From an uncultured Ectothiorhodospiraceae bacterium (lineage in GTDB: Bacteria > Pseudomonadota > Gammaproteobacteria > XJ16 > Halofilaceae), in contig CAJXKK010000011.1 of the NCBI GenBank assembly GCA_913055615.1, positions 1-64,000 of the forward strand: 64,000 bases of DNA, given 5' to 3'. Below the pieces are notes generated by a model, which was not told the DNA's origin, did not search any database, and saw only the letters and a program-made list of their open reading frames with translations. Position 1 is the stretch's first letter, and every line of letters starts with the position of its first letter. Of the stretch, positions 28,316 to 36,405 are shown piece by piece. The translations under genes were made by a program, and so were the position numbers.

Positions 28316-30034
28316 ATGCGCGTCTCCGAGTTTTACCTCAACACCCTGAAAGAGACCCCGGCCGACGCCGAGATCGTCAGCCACCAGCTGATGATGCGCG
28401 CCGGAATGATCCGCCGCCTGACCGCCGGCATCTACAGCTGGCTGCCGCTGGGCCTGCGCGTGTATCGCCGCATCGAGAACATCGTGCGCGAGGAAATGGA
28501 TGAAGCCGGGGCGCTCGAACTGCTGCTGCCGGCCGTCCAGCCCGCGGAGCTGTGGCAGGAATCGAAGCGCTGGGACGAATACGGCCCCGAACTGCTGCGG
28601 ATCCGTGATCGTCACGAGCGCGACAACTGCTTCGGCCCCACCCACGAGGAGGTCATCACCGACATCGCGCGGCGCGAACTCAAGAGCTACCGCCAGCTGC
28701 CGCTGAACTTCTACCAGATCCAGACCAAATTCCGCGACGAGATCCGACCGCGCTTCGGCGTCATGCGCTCGCGCGAGTTCGTGATGAAGGACGCCTATTC
28801 CTTCGATCTCTCGGCCGAGGGGCTGCAGGCGAGCTACGACCGCATGTACGACGCCTACCGCCGGATCTTCGACCGCCTCGGGCTCGAATACCGCGCGGTC
28901 GAGGCCGACTCGGGGGCCATCGGCGGCTCGCGGTCGATGGAATTCCACGTCCTGGCCTCCAGCGGTGAGGACGCCATCGCCTACTCGGACACCGGCGAGT
29001 ATGCGGCCAACGTAGAACTGGCCGCGGCGCAGCCGGACCCGACGCCACGTCCGGCGCCGACGGCGGAGATGGCCACGGTCGACACGCCCGGTGTGCAGAC
29101 GATGGACGACCTGGCGCGCCAGCTCGATGTGCCGCTCGCGCGCTGCCTCAAGACCCTGCTGGTCGAGGGCGCCGAGGGCGGACTCGTCGCGCTGGTCCTG
29201 CGCGGCGACCACCAGTTGAACGCGATCAAGGCCGAGGGGCTGGCGGCCGTCGCCGATCCGCTGACCATGGCGAGCGATGCGCGCATCCGCGAGGTGGCCG
29301 GCACCGGCGCCGGCTCGCTGGGCCCGGTCGGGCTCGACGTCCCGGTCATCGCCGACCATGCGGCCCTGCCGCTGGCCGACTTCGTCTGCGGCGCGAACCA
29401 GGCCGAAAAACACCTGACCGGCGTCAACTGGGGCCGCGACCTCCCGGAACCGGAGGCGGCCGATCTGCGCGACGTGGTGGAGGGCGACATCGCGCCGGAC
29501 GGCGGCCGCCTCGATATCCTGCGCGGCATCGAGGTCGGGCATATCTTCCAGCTCGGGCAGAAATACTCCGCGGCGATGGGCGCGGAGGTGCTGGACGAGG
29601 ACGGCAAACCCGTGACGCTCTATATGGGCTGTTACGGCATCGGCGTCACCCGCCTGGTCGCGGCCGCCATCGAGCAGGGCCACGATGAGCGCGGCATCAT
29701 CTGGCCGGCCGCCATCGCGCCCTTCGAGCTCGCCATCGTGCCGATCAACATGCACAAGTCGCACCGGCTGCGCGAGGCAGTCAAGTCGCTGTACGGCGAG
29801 CTCCAGGCGGCCGGAATCAGCGTCCTGCTCGACGATCGCGAGACGCGCCCCGGCGTGAAGTTCGCCGACATGGACCTGATCGGCATCCCGCACCGCATCG
29901 TGCTCTCCGACAAGGGGCTGGACGCCGACACCGCCGAATACAAACCGCGCGCCGCGGCCGAGCCCGAGAACATCCCGCTCAATGGCCTCACGGGCTTTCT
30001 ATCCGAGCGGATCGCCTCGGAGAAGCAGGCATGA
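28316..30034 (+). CDS. proS: Prolyl-tRNA synthetase, bacterial type, 572 aa
   Basis: Class II synthetase: motif 1 near 40-60, motif 2 ([17 protein letters not shown]), motif 3 in the region after the insertion, and a C-terminal anticodon-binding domain (about 475-570). The INS editing domain, which hydrolyses Ala-tRNA-Pro, is present between motifs 2 and 3 (about 225-400). The ATG at 28316 gives the standard N terminus [15 protein letters not shown]. The stop overlaps the start of alaX by four bases. Confidence 0.96.
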   Translation: MRVSEFYLNTLKETPADAEIVSHQLMMRAGMIRRLTAGIYSWLPLGLRVYRRIENIVREEMDEAGALELLLPAVQPAELWQESKRWDEYGPELLRIRDRHERDNCFGPTHEEVITDIARRELKSYRQLPLNFYQIQTKFRDEIRPRFGVMRSREFVMKDAYSFDLSAEGLQASYDRMYDAYRRIFDRLGLEYRAVEADSGAIGGSRSMEFHVLASSGEDAIAYSDTGEYAANVELAAAQPDPTPRPAPTAEMATVDTPGVQTMDDLARQLDVPLARCLKTLLVEGAEGGLVALVLRGDHQLNAIKAEGLAAVADPLTMASDARIREVAGTGAGSLGPVGLDVPVIADHAALPLADFVCGANQAEKHLTGVNWGRDLPEPEAADLRDVVEGDIAPDGGRLDILRGIEVGHIFQLGQKYSAAMGAEVLDEDGKPVTLYMGCYGIGVTRLVAAAIEQGHDERGIIWPAAIAPFELAIVPINMHKSHRLREAVKSLYGELQAAGISVLLDDRETRPGVKFADMDLIGIPHRIVLSDKGLDADTAEYKPRAAAEPENIPLNGLTGFLSERIASEKQA

Positions 30035-30747
30035 CCACCGAGCTCCTGTTCCGCGAATCGCCGTATGAGACCCGATTCGAGGCGACGGTCGAGGCCATCG
30101 ACGGCAACGACATCGTGCTCGACCGGACGCTGTTCTACCCGCACGGCGGCGGCCAGCCCGGCGACAGCGGGATCCTCACCCTCGCCGACGGGGGCACGCT
30201 CACCGTCGCCGATACCCGCAAGGGCGAGGCCGGCGCGGTGGTGCACCGCGTCAGCGCGGGCACGACCCTCCCCGCGGTCGGCGACCGCGTCAGTGGCGAG
30301 ATCGACTGGTCCCGGCGCCACGCGCACATGCGTATGCACACCTGCATGCACCTGCTCTCGGTCGCGATCCCGGCCCCGGTCACCGGCGGCTCCGTCGGTG
30401 CCGACAAGGGCCGGCTGGACTTCGACCTGCCCGAGAGCACGCTCGACCGCGAGACCGTGACCGCATCCCTGAACGCCCTGATCACGGCCGATCACCCCGT
30501 AACCGCCGAGTGGATCACGGAGGCCGAACTCGACGCGCAGCCGGACCTCGTCAAGACGCTGTCCGCGCAGCCGCCCCGCGGCGAGGGCGACATCCGCCTC
30601 ATCCGCATCGGCGATGTCGACCTCCAGCCCTGCGGCGGCACCCACGTCGCCAGCACCGCCGAGATCGGCCGCGTCCGCGTCGCCAAAATCGAAAAGAAAA
30701 GCCGCCACAATCGGCGCGTCAGTATCGTCTTCGATCCAGAGGGGTAA
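30031..30747 (+). CDS. Alanyl-tRNA editing protein AlaX, 238 aa
   Basis: Free-standing relative of the AlaRS editing domain that deacylates mischarged Ser- (or Gly-) tRNA-Ala. The zinc ligands are visible: the [10 protein letters not shown] segment (HxxxH type) and the Cys and His of CGGTH. N-terminal [15 protein letters not shown] segment is typical. At 238 residues it is the AlaX-M class, with the N-terminal OB-like part. Overlap with proS means the synthetase, with its own editing domain, and this trans-editing enzyme are made together. Confidence 0.9.
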   Translation: MTTELLFRESPYETRFEATVEAIDGNDIVLDRTLFYPHGGGQPGDSGILTLADGGTLTVADTRKGEAGAVVHRVSAGTTLPAVGDRVSGEIDWSRRHAHMRMHTCMHLLSVAIPAPVTGGSVGADKGRLDFDLPESTLDRETVTASLNALITADHPVTAEWITEAELDAQPDLVKTLSAQPPRGEGDIRLIRIGDVDLQPCGGTHVASTAEIGRVRVAKIEKKSRHNRRVSIVFDPEG

Positions 30748-30787
30748 TCACCTGACGATCGCGCCCGGGCAGAATCCGGTGTTGTTT

Positions 30788-30834
30788 TGGTTCTCGCAAA
30801 GACGCAAAGAACGCCAAGGCCCGCAAAGACAACG
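30788..30834. repeat. Family F repeat (GGTTCTCGCAAAGACGCAAAG)
   Basis: A short unit rich in GCAAAG, similar to units at about 9060-9098 and, more diverged, 41259-41400. It stands between alaX and the REP island. This sort of repeat is widespread in bacterial genomes; no function is known to me. Confidence 0.65.
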
Positions 30835-30840
30835 TAGCCC

Positions 30841-30982
30841 GTAGCCCGGATGAAGGCGCAGCCGGAATCCGGGACGTCGAGGTCCGAACCGACGCATCCA
30901 TGTCATCCCGGTACCACGCCTCCATCCACCGCCGCGGCATATCCCCCCTCCCCGGATTCCGTTTCACTCCATCCGGGCTACG
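30841..30982. repeat. Family A REP doublet, copy with conserved spacer (1 of 3)
   Basis: The left unit GTAGCCCGGATGAAGGCG and the right unit CACTCCATCCGGGCTACG flank a spacer that begins ACGTCGAGGTCCGAACCG. The same element, with nearly the same spacer, recurs at 31876-32017 and with a diverged right part at 30995-31132. Confidence 0.85.
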
Positions 30983-30994
30983 AACCACGACCCC

Positions 30995-31132
30995 GTAGCC
31001 CGGATGCAGGCGCAGCCGGAATCCGGGACGTCGAGGTCCGAACCGACGCATCCATGTCATCCCGGCGCCCCGTTTCACCGCGGCGCCATAGCAACCCCTC
31101 CCCGGATTCCGTTTCACTCCATCCGGGCTACG
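30995..31132. repeat. Family A REP doublet, copy 2 of 3
   Basis: Same ends and same left half of the spacer as the neighbouring copy; the right half of the spacer differs (CGCCCCGTTTCACCGCGG instead of TACCACGCCTCCATCCAC). Confidence 0.85.
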
Positions 31133-31146
31133 AAGCACGACCCTCC

Positions 31147-31855
31147 GTAGCCCGGATGCAGGCGCAGCCGGAATCCGGGAATCACCGGCACGGATTCCAT
31201 AACGATCCGGCCCAGGCTACGATCCGCATACTTTCAACCATGCCAGGGACGGCCATGGTCGCGTATCGCCGCAATTTCGTGCCCGGCGCCTCATACTTCT
31301 TCACGGTCACCCTCCGGGATCGCCGCGCCGATCTCCTTATCCGACACGTGCGCGAACTCCGGGCGGCATACTGCGAGGTCGCCCGCAAATCCCCGTTCAC
31401 GACCGATGCCATCGTCATCCTGCCGGATCACCTGCACGCCATCTGGACGCTTCCACCGGGTGACAGCGATTATCCTGGCCGCTGGCGGTCCATCAAATCG
31501 GGCTTCGTGCGTCGTCTTGCCCGGGCTGGCGCAGTCATCGGCCGCAACCACCGGAACGAGGCGCGCGTCTGGCAGCGCCGCTACTGGGAGCATACGATCC
31601 GCGACCATGACGACCTCCAACGGCACATGGACTACATCCACTACAACCCGGTCCGGCACGGACTCGTCTCAACAGCCGCTGACTGGCCATACTCATCAAT
31701 CCATCGCTTCATCGAGAAGGGCGATATCGCACCGGACTGGGCCTCATCGCCGGACGACCAGACCATGCCCGACCGCGGTGAACCCCGGTGACCACGCCCA
31801 GGCACACCGCCATACCAACCTCCCCGGATTCCGTTTCACTCCATCCGGGCTACGC
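31147..31855. mobile_element. REP-flanked RAYT unit (family A)
   Basis: A left family A unit (31147-31179) and a right unit (about 31822-31855), inverted to each other, enclose the RAYT gene and nothing else. The arrangement is the one expected for a REP-associated tyrosine transposase with its own substrate repeats. Three further doublets lie within 310 bases on either side. Confidence 0.8.
31255..31791 (+). CDS. REP-associated tyrosine transposase (RAYT), 178 aa
   Basis: A Y1/HUH-type nuclease related to IS200/IS605 TnpA that acts on single-stranded REP hairpins. The two metal-binding His form DHLH (59-61), and the YIHYNPVRHGL segment (from 127) carries the catalytic Tyr; WxxxxWEH also fits the family. 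The N terminus (YRRNFVPGASYFFTV) is typical. ATG at 31255 follows AGGGA; another ATG is five codons upstream. Intact, so it may be active on the family A repeats around it. Confidence 0.92.
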   Translation: MVAYRRNFVPGASYFFTVTLRDRRADLLIRHVRELRAAYCEVARKSPFTTDAIVILPDHLHAIWTLPPGDSDYPGRWRSIKSGFVRRLARAGAVIGRNHRNEARVWQRRYWEHTIRDHDDLQRHMDYIHYNPVRHGLVSTAADWPYSSIHRFIEKGDIAPDWASSPDDQTMPDRGEPR

Positions 31856-31875
31856 ACTACGCGCCCCGTAGCCCC

Positions 31876-32017
31876 GTAGCCCGGATCCAGGCGCAGCCGG
31901 AATCCGGGACGTCGAGGTCCGAACCGACGCATCCACGTCATACCGGTACCACGCCTCCATCCACCGCCGCGGCATATCCCCCCTCCCCGGATTCCGTTTC
32001 ACTTCATCCGGGCTACG
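31876..32017. repeat. Family A REP doublet, copy 3 of 3
   Basis: Nearly identical to the element at 30841-30982 through ends and spacer. It ends just beyond the dinB stop and may work as a transcription stop or mRNA stabiliser for dinB. Confidence 0.85.
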
Positions 32018-32031
32018 GTGACTCGAATGCT

Positions 32032-33102
32032 TCACCCCCATAACGCCGGCTGATGCGCCTCGCGGGGTTCGAGGTTGGAGACGGTGACGCCGAGCAGGCG
32101 GACGGCGGCGTGTTCGGGTAGCGCGCGCTCCAGCAACAGGCCGAGCAGCGGGCGCAGATCCTCGAGCGTCGCCAGTCCGCCCGGCGCGGTCCAGCTGCGC
32201 GTCACGATCGAGAAATCGGCGAACCGCACTTTCACCGTGACCGTGCGCGCGATCACCTCGAGCGCCTCCAGCCGTTCGGCCACGCGCCCGGCCAGCCGCT
32301 CGAGCTCGGCCTGCATGTCCGCCGACTCGGTCATATCGGTCGCGAAGGTGTTCTCCTGGCCGATGGATTTACGCACCCGCCGGCTCTGCACCGCACGATC
32401 ATCGATGCCGCGCGCCAGCCAGTAATAGCGCTCACCCGCCTTGCCGAAGCGCTCCACCAGCGCCTCGCGCGACCACGCCCGCAGGTCGGCGCCGGTCTCG
32501 ATGCCGAGTGCGCTCATGCGGGCGGTCGTCGCCGGGCCGATCCCGTGGATGCGGCGTACCGGCAACGACTGCACGAACGCCTCGCCGGCCTCCGGGCGGA
32601 TCACGAACAGCCCGTCGGGCTTGTCCTGATCGGAGGCGAGCTTGGCCAGGAACTTGTTGTATGACACCCCGGCCGAGGCCGTGAGCCCGAGTTCCGCCCG
32701 GATGCGCTCACGGATCTCGCGGGCCATGCGGGTCGCCGAACCCTCGCAGCAGGGACTGTCGCTCACATCCAGATACGCCTCATCCAGCGACAGCGGCTCG
32801 ATGCGATCGCTGTACGCGGCGAAGATCGCCCGGATCGCGCGCGATACCTCGCGGTAGGTCTCGAAGCGGGGGTGGACGAAGACCAGGTCGGGACACAGGC
32901 GCAGCGCACGCGCCGAGGGCAGCGCCGAGCGCACACCGTATTCGCGCGCCTCATAACTCGCGGCCGCCACGACGCCCCGCCCGTTGGGCGAGCCCCCGAC
33001 CGCCAGCGGTACGCCGCGCAACGATGGATCGTCGCGCTGCTCGACGGAGGCGAAGAACGCGTCCATGTCGACATGGATGATTTTGCGGACCCGGTCGTTC
33101 AT
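32032..33102 (-). CDS. dinB: DNA polymerase IV, 356 aa
   Basis: Y-family translesion polymerase. The catalytic acids are in IHVDMDAFFASVEQ (start) and LSLDEAYLDV; the GRGVVAAASYEAR finger segment, helix-hairpin-helix and little-finger domain follow, and the tail ends without an obvious clamp-binding box. The ATG at 33102 gives the usual N terminus; the frame is open further upstream into a REP unit, which argues against the longer start. No LexA box is evident upstream. Confidence 0.95.
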   Translation of the reverse strand: MNDRVRKIIHVDMDAFFASVEQRDDPSLRGVPLAVGGSPNGRGVVAAASYEAREYGVRSALPSARALRLCPDLVFVHPRFETYREVSRAIRAIFAAYSDRIEPLSLDEAYLDVSDSPCCEGSATRMAREIRERIRAELGLTASAGVSYNKFLAKLASDQDKPDGLFVIRPEAGEAFVQSLPVRRIHGIGPATTARMSALGIETGADLRAWSREALVERFGKAGERYYWLARGIDDRAVQSRRVRKSIGQENTFATDMTESADMQAELERLAGRVAERLEALEVIARTVTVKVRFADFSIVTRSWTAPGGLATLEDLRPLLGLLLERALPEHAAVRLLGVTVSNLEPREAHQPALWG

Positions 33103-33126
33103 GACGACCGCAGGCGTGTCGCCGAG

Positions 33127-33196
33127 CGATCGCGAGCAAGCTCGCTCCTGCACGGCGCAGCGCCACCCCCTGTAGGAGCGAGCTTGCTCGCGATCA
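33127..33196. repeat. Family C REP doublet (GTAGGAGCGAGCTTGCTCGCGA)
   Basis: CGCGAGCAAGCTCGCTCCTG on the left and TGTAGGAGCGAGCTTGCTCG on the right, inverted, about 20 bases apart. This family resembles the REP sequences described in Pseudomonas. It lies just upstream of dinB. Confidence 0.85.
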
Positions 33197-33353
33197 AGAC
33201 GTACCAACAGGCCGACCCCCTTGGCCATCCACGCAGCGCCCACCCCCGATCGATCACGAAGCGCGCAGAAAGCAGACAGCGGCGGCCTGTCAACATGCTG
33301 TTAGAATGCGCCGACAACGACATAATCGAAAACGAGTCCCATGGGAGGATTTC

Positions 33354-34334
33354 ATGGCCGCAATGCAAACACGATGTTGGCTGACAGCCGGGCTGACCGC
33401 CCTGACGATCACGGCGGCCGGTTCCGTACATGCGGCCGGATCCTTCATCAGCATCAGTACCGGCGATGTCAGCGGCATGGACTATCAGGCCGGCGGTGCG
33501 ATCTGTTCACTGGTGAACGCGCAACGCAACGACCACCAGATCCGGTGCACGGTCAAGAGCTCGCCGGGCGGCGTCGAGAACCTCCTCGCGCTGCGTCAGG
33601 GCGAACGCGAATTCGGGATCGTGCAGTCCGATGTGGTCCAGCAGGCATGGCGCGGCAATGGCCCGTTCCGGGAGGTCGGCGAGTTCCGGGGTCTGCGGAC
33701 CGTCTTCGCGCTGCACCCCGAGAACCTGATCCTGGTCGCGCACTCCGACACCGATATCGAAACCGTCCGGGATCTGCGCGGCCAGCGCGTCAATATCGGC
33801 CCGGAGACATCCGGCGAGGCCGTCACCATGATGACCCTGATGGATGCACTCGGCTGGACGGTGGACGACTTCGCCAGCGCGGAACGCCTCGGTATCACGG
33901 AACAGGTCGACGCATTCTGCGAAGAGGAAATCGATGTCGCCGTGTTCGTGACCGGTCATCCGAACAACTCGGTGCGCGAGACCCTCGCCTGCGGTGGCTC
34001 CATGATCCCGGTGGAAGGCCCCGCCATCAATCGCCTCGTGCGCTCGGCATCGTACTACGATACGACCGTCATCCCCGGCGGCACGTACAGTGACGAATCC
34101 AGCGAGATCCCGACGTATGGCGTGCGGTCACTGCTGCTGTCGTCCACGAACACTTCGCAGCGGATCGTGCGTGAAGTCACGCGCTCCGTGTTCGAGCAGT
34201 CCGGGCAGTTCCGCGACTGGCATCGCGCCTTCGAAAGCCTTGAACCCGCCGGCATGGCACGTGGCGTGGCCGCGGTTGACGCGCCGCTGCACCCCGGCGC
34301 CCGCGACTGGCTCGAGGACGAGGGCCTACTCTGA
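33354..34334 (+). CDS. TAXI-family TRAP transporter solute-binding protein, 326 aa
   Basis: Signal peptide of about 27 residues (cleavage near VHA-AG) and a TAXI-type domain: the ISISTGDVSGMDYQAGGAIC start, SSPGGVENLLALRQGEREFGIVQSD, and LRGQRVNIGPETSGEA. In related systems these proteins deliver organic acids or glutamate to a fused TRAP membrane protein; no TRAP permease gene is adjacent here, so it is an orphan or works with a distant partner. ATG at 33354 follows GGGAGG. A perfect inverted repeat lies 12 bases downstream. Confidence 0.88.
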   Translation: MAAMQTRCWLTAGLTALTITAAGSVHAAGSFISISTGDVSGMDYQAGGAICSLVNAQRNDHQIRCTVKSSPGGVENLLALRQGEREFGIVQSDVVQQAWRGNGPFREVGEFRGLRTVFALHPENLILVAHSDTDIETVRDLRGQRVNIGPETSGEAVTMMTLMDALGWTVDDFASAERLGITEQVDAFCEEEIDVAVFVTGHPNNSVRETLACGGSMIPVEGPAINRLVRSASYYDTTVIPGGTYSDESSEIPTYGVRSLLLSSTNTSQRIVREVTRSVFEQSGQFRDWHRAFESLEPAGMARGVAAVDAPLHPGARDWLEDEGLL

Positions 34335-34346
34335 CCCCGCCGGCGC

Positions 34347-34378
34347 GCCCATCTGTTGCATAAACGCAACAGATGGGC
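34347..34378. terminator. Perfect 13-bp hairpin after the TAXI gene
   Basis: GCCCATCTGTTGC and GCAACAGATGGGC around a six-base loop. No T run follows on either side, so it may be a weak or factor-dependent terminator or an mRNA-stabilising hairpin. Confidence 0.55.
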
Positions 34379-34435
34379 GGCGCCCTCCTACGACTCTTCC
34401 CTGATCAATCCCGCCTCTTGCCACTTGAAACAAAT

Positions 34436-34450
34436 GTAATGCTGCATTAC
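34436..34450. promoter_or_regulatory. 15-bp palindrome upstream of the porin gene
   Basis: GTAATGCTGCATTAC is a perfect 7-1-7 palindrome about 160 bases before the porin start, in an AT-richer stretch that also holds TTTATAA near 34533-34539. It could be an operator for porin control. No factor can be named from it. Confidence 0.4.
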
Positions 34451-34611
34451 GCTCACTTCACCCTGTCACGTTTGGGGCATTGTAAGTCGCATCCGTGAAT
34501 GGTTGTGGCGCACCCGCAACAGCCGTGATAGGTTTATAAGCGGTGGATTCAGTACCCAAGGGTGCATGGTCCACAGAAGCTTCTGTCCAAAACACCAATG
34601 GGATCATTGAA

Positions 34612-35757
34612 ATGACCATGAAGAAATCCCTGATTGCTCTCGCCGTATCCAGCGCCGTCGTGGCGCCGGCCTCCGTCCAGGCGGCCGAGGTGTACGGTTC
34701 CCTTAACACGACTTTCGAAACCGCCAGCAGCGACAACGGTGGCACCTTCGCCATCTTCAGCAACGGCGACGAAAGCGGCATGTCCGACACGCTTGAGTCC
34801 CGCATCGGTGCCAGTGGCTCCGAGGACCTCGGCAACGGTCTGACGGCCGGTTACACGTTTGAGTTCGGCATCGGCACCAGTTCCGGCGGCGCCGGCGGTG
34901 CTTTCTCCGAAGACTCTACCGTCAACACCCGCCTGTCGAACGTTTCGCTTAGCGGCGATTTCGGTACGGTCAAGCTCGGCACCCAGTGGGGCGTGCTGTA
35001 TGAATACGCCGGCTGGAACCACTACCGCACCGACGGCCACGGTGGCGCCACCCACTACTACATGATGAGCAGCTTCGTTGGCCCGTTCGCCACGAACGAC
35101 GATCCGTCCGGCCTGCGTATCGACAACGCCCTGACCTACACGTACGGCGGCGGTGGTTACTCCTCCGACCCGTTCACGTTCAGCGTGCAGCTGCGTTCCG
35201 ATGCCCAGAGCGAGAACGGTGCGCAGACCACTGCAGGCATCAACGATGATGAAACCATCGACGCGGCGATCATCGGTGCCCAGGGAACGTTCGGTGACTT
35301 CACGGTCAACGGTACGTTCTATCAGGAGCAGAACTCGAGCACCGGCGGGGCCAACATCCCCGAGCCGAGCATGGTGACCCTCGGTGGCCGCTGGTCGAGC
35401 GGTCCGTTCTATGTCGGTGGTACGTTCTTCTCGGCTGACACCGACATCAGCAACCCGGGTCAGGCCCAAGCCGACAGTCCGAGCGCGTTCAACGTGCTGG
35501 CCGGCATGGACTTCGGCAGCGGCTTCAGCGGCTACTTCGGAGTCGGCAGCGGCGACGCCGACCGCGGCGATGGTGACGGCGACCTGAGTACCGTCTTCCT
35601 GCAGGCGCAGAAGGAGTTCAGTTCCCGCACCAAGCTCTATGCCGAATTCGAAACGGCTGAAGTCGATGGTGTCGGCATCAACACGAACACCGGCAACGCC
35701 GATGGTTCCGATGCCGAGCAGCAAGTGCTGGCCGTTGGCCTGAAGCACAGCTTCTAA
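34612..35757 (+). CDS. Outer-membrane trimeric porin, 381 aa
   Basis: Signal peptide (MKKSLIALAVSSAVVAPASVQA) and then a beta-barrel starting AEVYGSLNTTFE and ending in the C-terminal Phe (GLKHSF) that is recognised for outer-membrane insertion. Of the general Gram-negative porin type (Porin_4/OmpC-like), rich in acidic residues. It begins at 34612 or six bases later. A strong terminator follows at once, and the leader is long, as expected for a heavily expressed single gene. Solute preference unknown. Confidence 0.92.
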   Translation: MTMKKSLIALAVSSAVVAPASVQAAEVYGSLNTTFETASSDNGGTFAIFSNGDESGMSDTLESRIGASGSEDLGNGLTAGYTFEFGIGTSSGGAGGAFSEDSTVNTRLSNVSLSGDFGTVKLGTQWGVLYEYAGWNHYRTDGHGGATHYYMMSSFVGPFATNDDPSGLRIDNALTYTYGGGGYSSDPFTFSVQLRSDAQSENGAQTTAGINDDETIDAAIIGAQGTFGDFTVNGTFYQEQNSSTGGANIPEPSMVTLGGRWSSGPFYVGGTFFSADTDISNPGQAQADSPSAFNVLAGMDFGSGFSGYFGVGSGDADRGDGDGDLSTVFLQAQKEFSSRTKLYAEFETAEVDGVGINTNTGNADGSDAEQQVLAVGLKHSF

Positions 35758-35783
35758 GTCCTCTCGGACAACGAGGCCTGTAT

Positions 35784-35817
35784 GGAAAAGGCGCCCTCCG
35801 GGGCGCCTTTTCCTTTT
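35784..35817 (+). terminator. Rho-independent terminator of the porin gene
   Basis: A 13-bp perfect stem (GGAAAAGGCGCCC / GGGCGCCTTTTCC) with a four-base loop TCCG, followed by TTTTG, about 27 bases after the stop codon. Confidence 0.92.
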
Positions 35818-35876
35818 GTGACAAAGGAAACCGCACCCCGCTTGGCAGCACGCGCCACGGGTGCTAGCCTGGGCAC

Positions 35877-36197
35877 ATGAGCATGAAGCAAACCATCGAA
35901 GAGAAACTCGGGACACGCTTTGAACCGGAATGGCTCGAGGTATTGGACGAGAGCCATAACCACAACGTGCCACCGGGCGCGGAGTCGCATTTTCGGGTGA
36001 CGCTGGTCAGCGACGGTTTCGCCGAACAGAACCTGCTCGCGAGACACCGCGCGATCAACGCGACCCTGGCCGACGAACTCGCCGGCCAGGTGCATGCCCT
36101 CGCGATCCACGCGTATACGCCGCAGGAATGGCAGGCCCGCAACGGCACGCCCGAATCCCCGCCTTGCCTCGGCGGCGGTAAAGCCGATCGCGGCTAG
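35877..36197 (+). CDS. BolA family protein, 106 aa
   Basis: Single BolA domain: SHNHNVPPGAESHFRV near 26-41 and the HRAINATLADELAGQVHALAI segment with its conserved His and the final YTPQEW. In other bacteria BolA proteins bind monothiol glutaredoxins with a shared iron-sulfur cluster or regulate cell shape genes. The C-terminal 15 residues are outside the fold. There is no clear Shine-Dalgarno sequence, but two ATGs in frame (35877, 35883) fit. Confidence 0.92.
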   Translation: MSMKQTIEEKLGTRFEPEWLEVLDESHNHNVPPGAESHFRVTLVSDGFAEQNLLARHRAINATLADELAGQVHALAIHAYTPQEWQARNGTPESPPCLGGGKADRG

Positions 36198-36225
36198 CAG
36201 CCTGTCGGAATCAACCGAGCACACC

Positions 36226-36352
36226 CGTAGGCCGGCTTTTGCGGAAGGCAACAGCCGGCAGTCGCGCCCCCCACACCGAAATCCCCGGCTGGCTCCTGCC
36301 GCGTCGCCTTCGGCTCCTCGCAGCGATGCCTTCGGTCGCAAGCCGGCCTACG
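36226..36352. repeat. Family B REP doublet
   Basis: GTAGGCCGGCTTTTGCGGAA with AACAGCCGGC on the left and TTCGGTCGCAAGCCGGCCTACG on the right, inverted. Lies between the BolA gene and the end of the convergent TPR-sulfotransferase gene. Same family as the repeats around 53.4-54.1 kb. Confidence 0.8.
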
Positions 36353-36405
36353 CACTCAATCCGACCGCGCATCGCACTGCGAAGCGGCGTGATCGTAGCC
36401 CCCAA

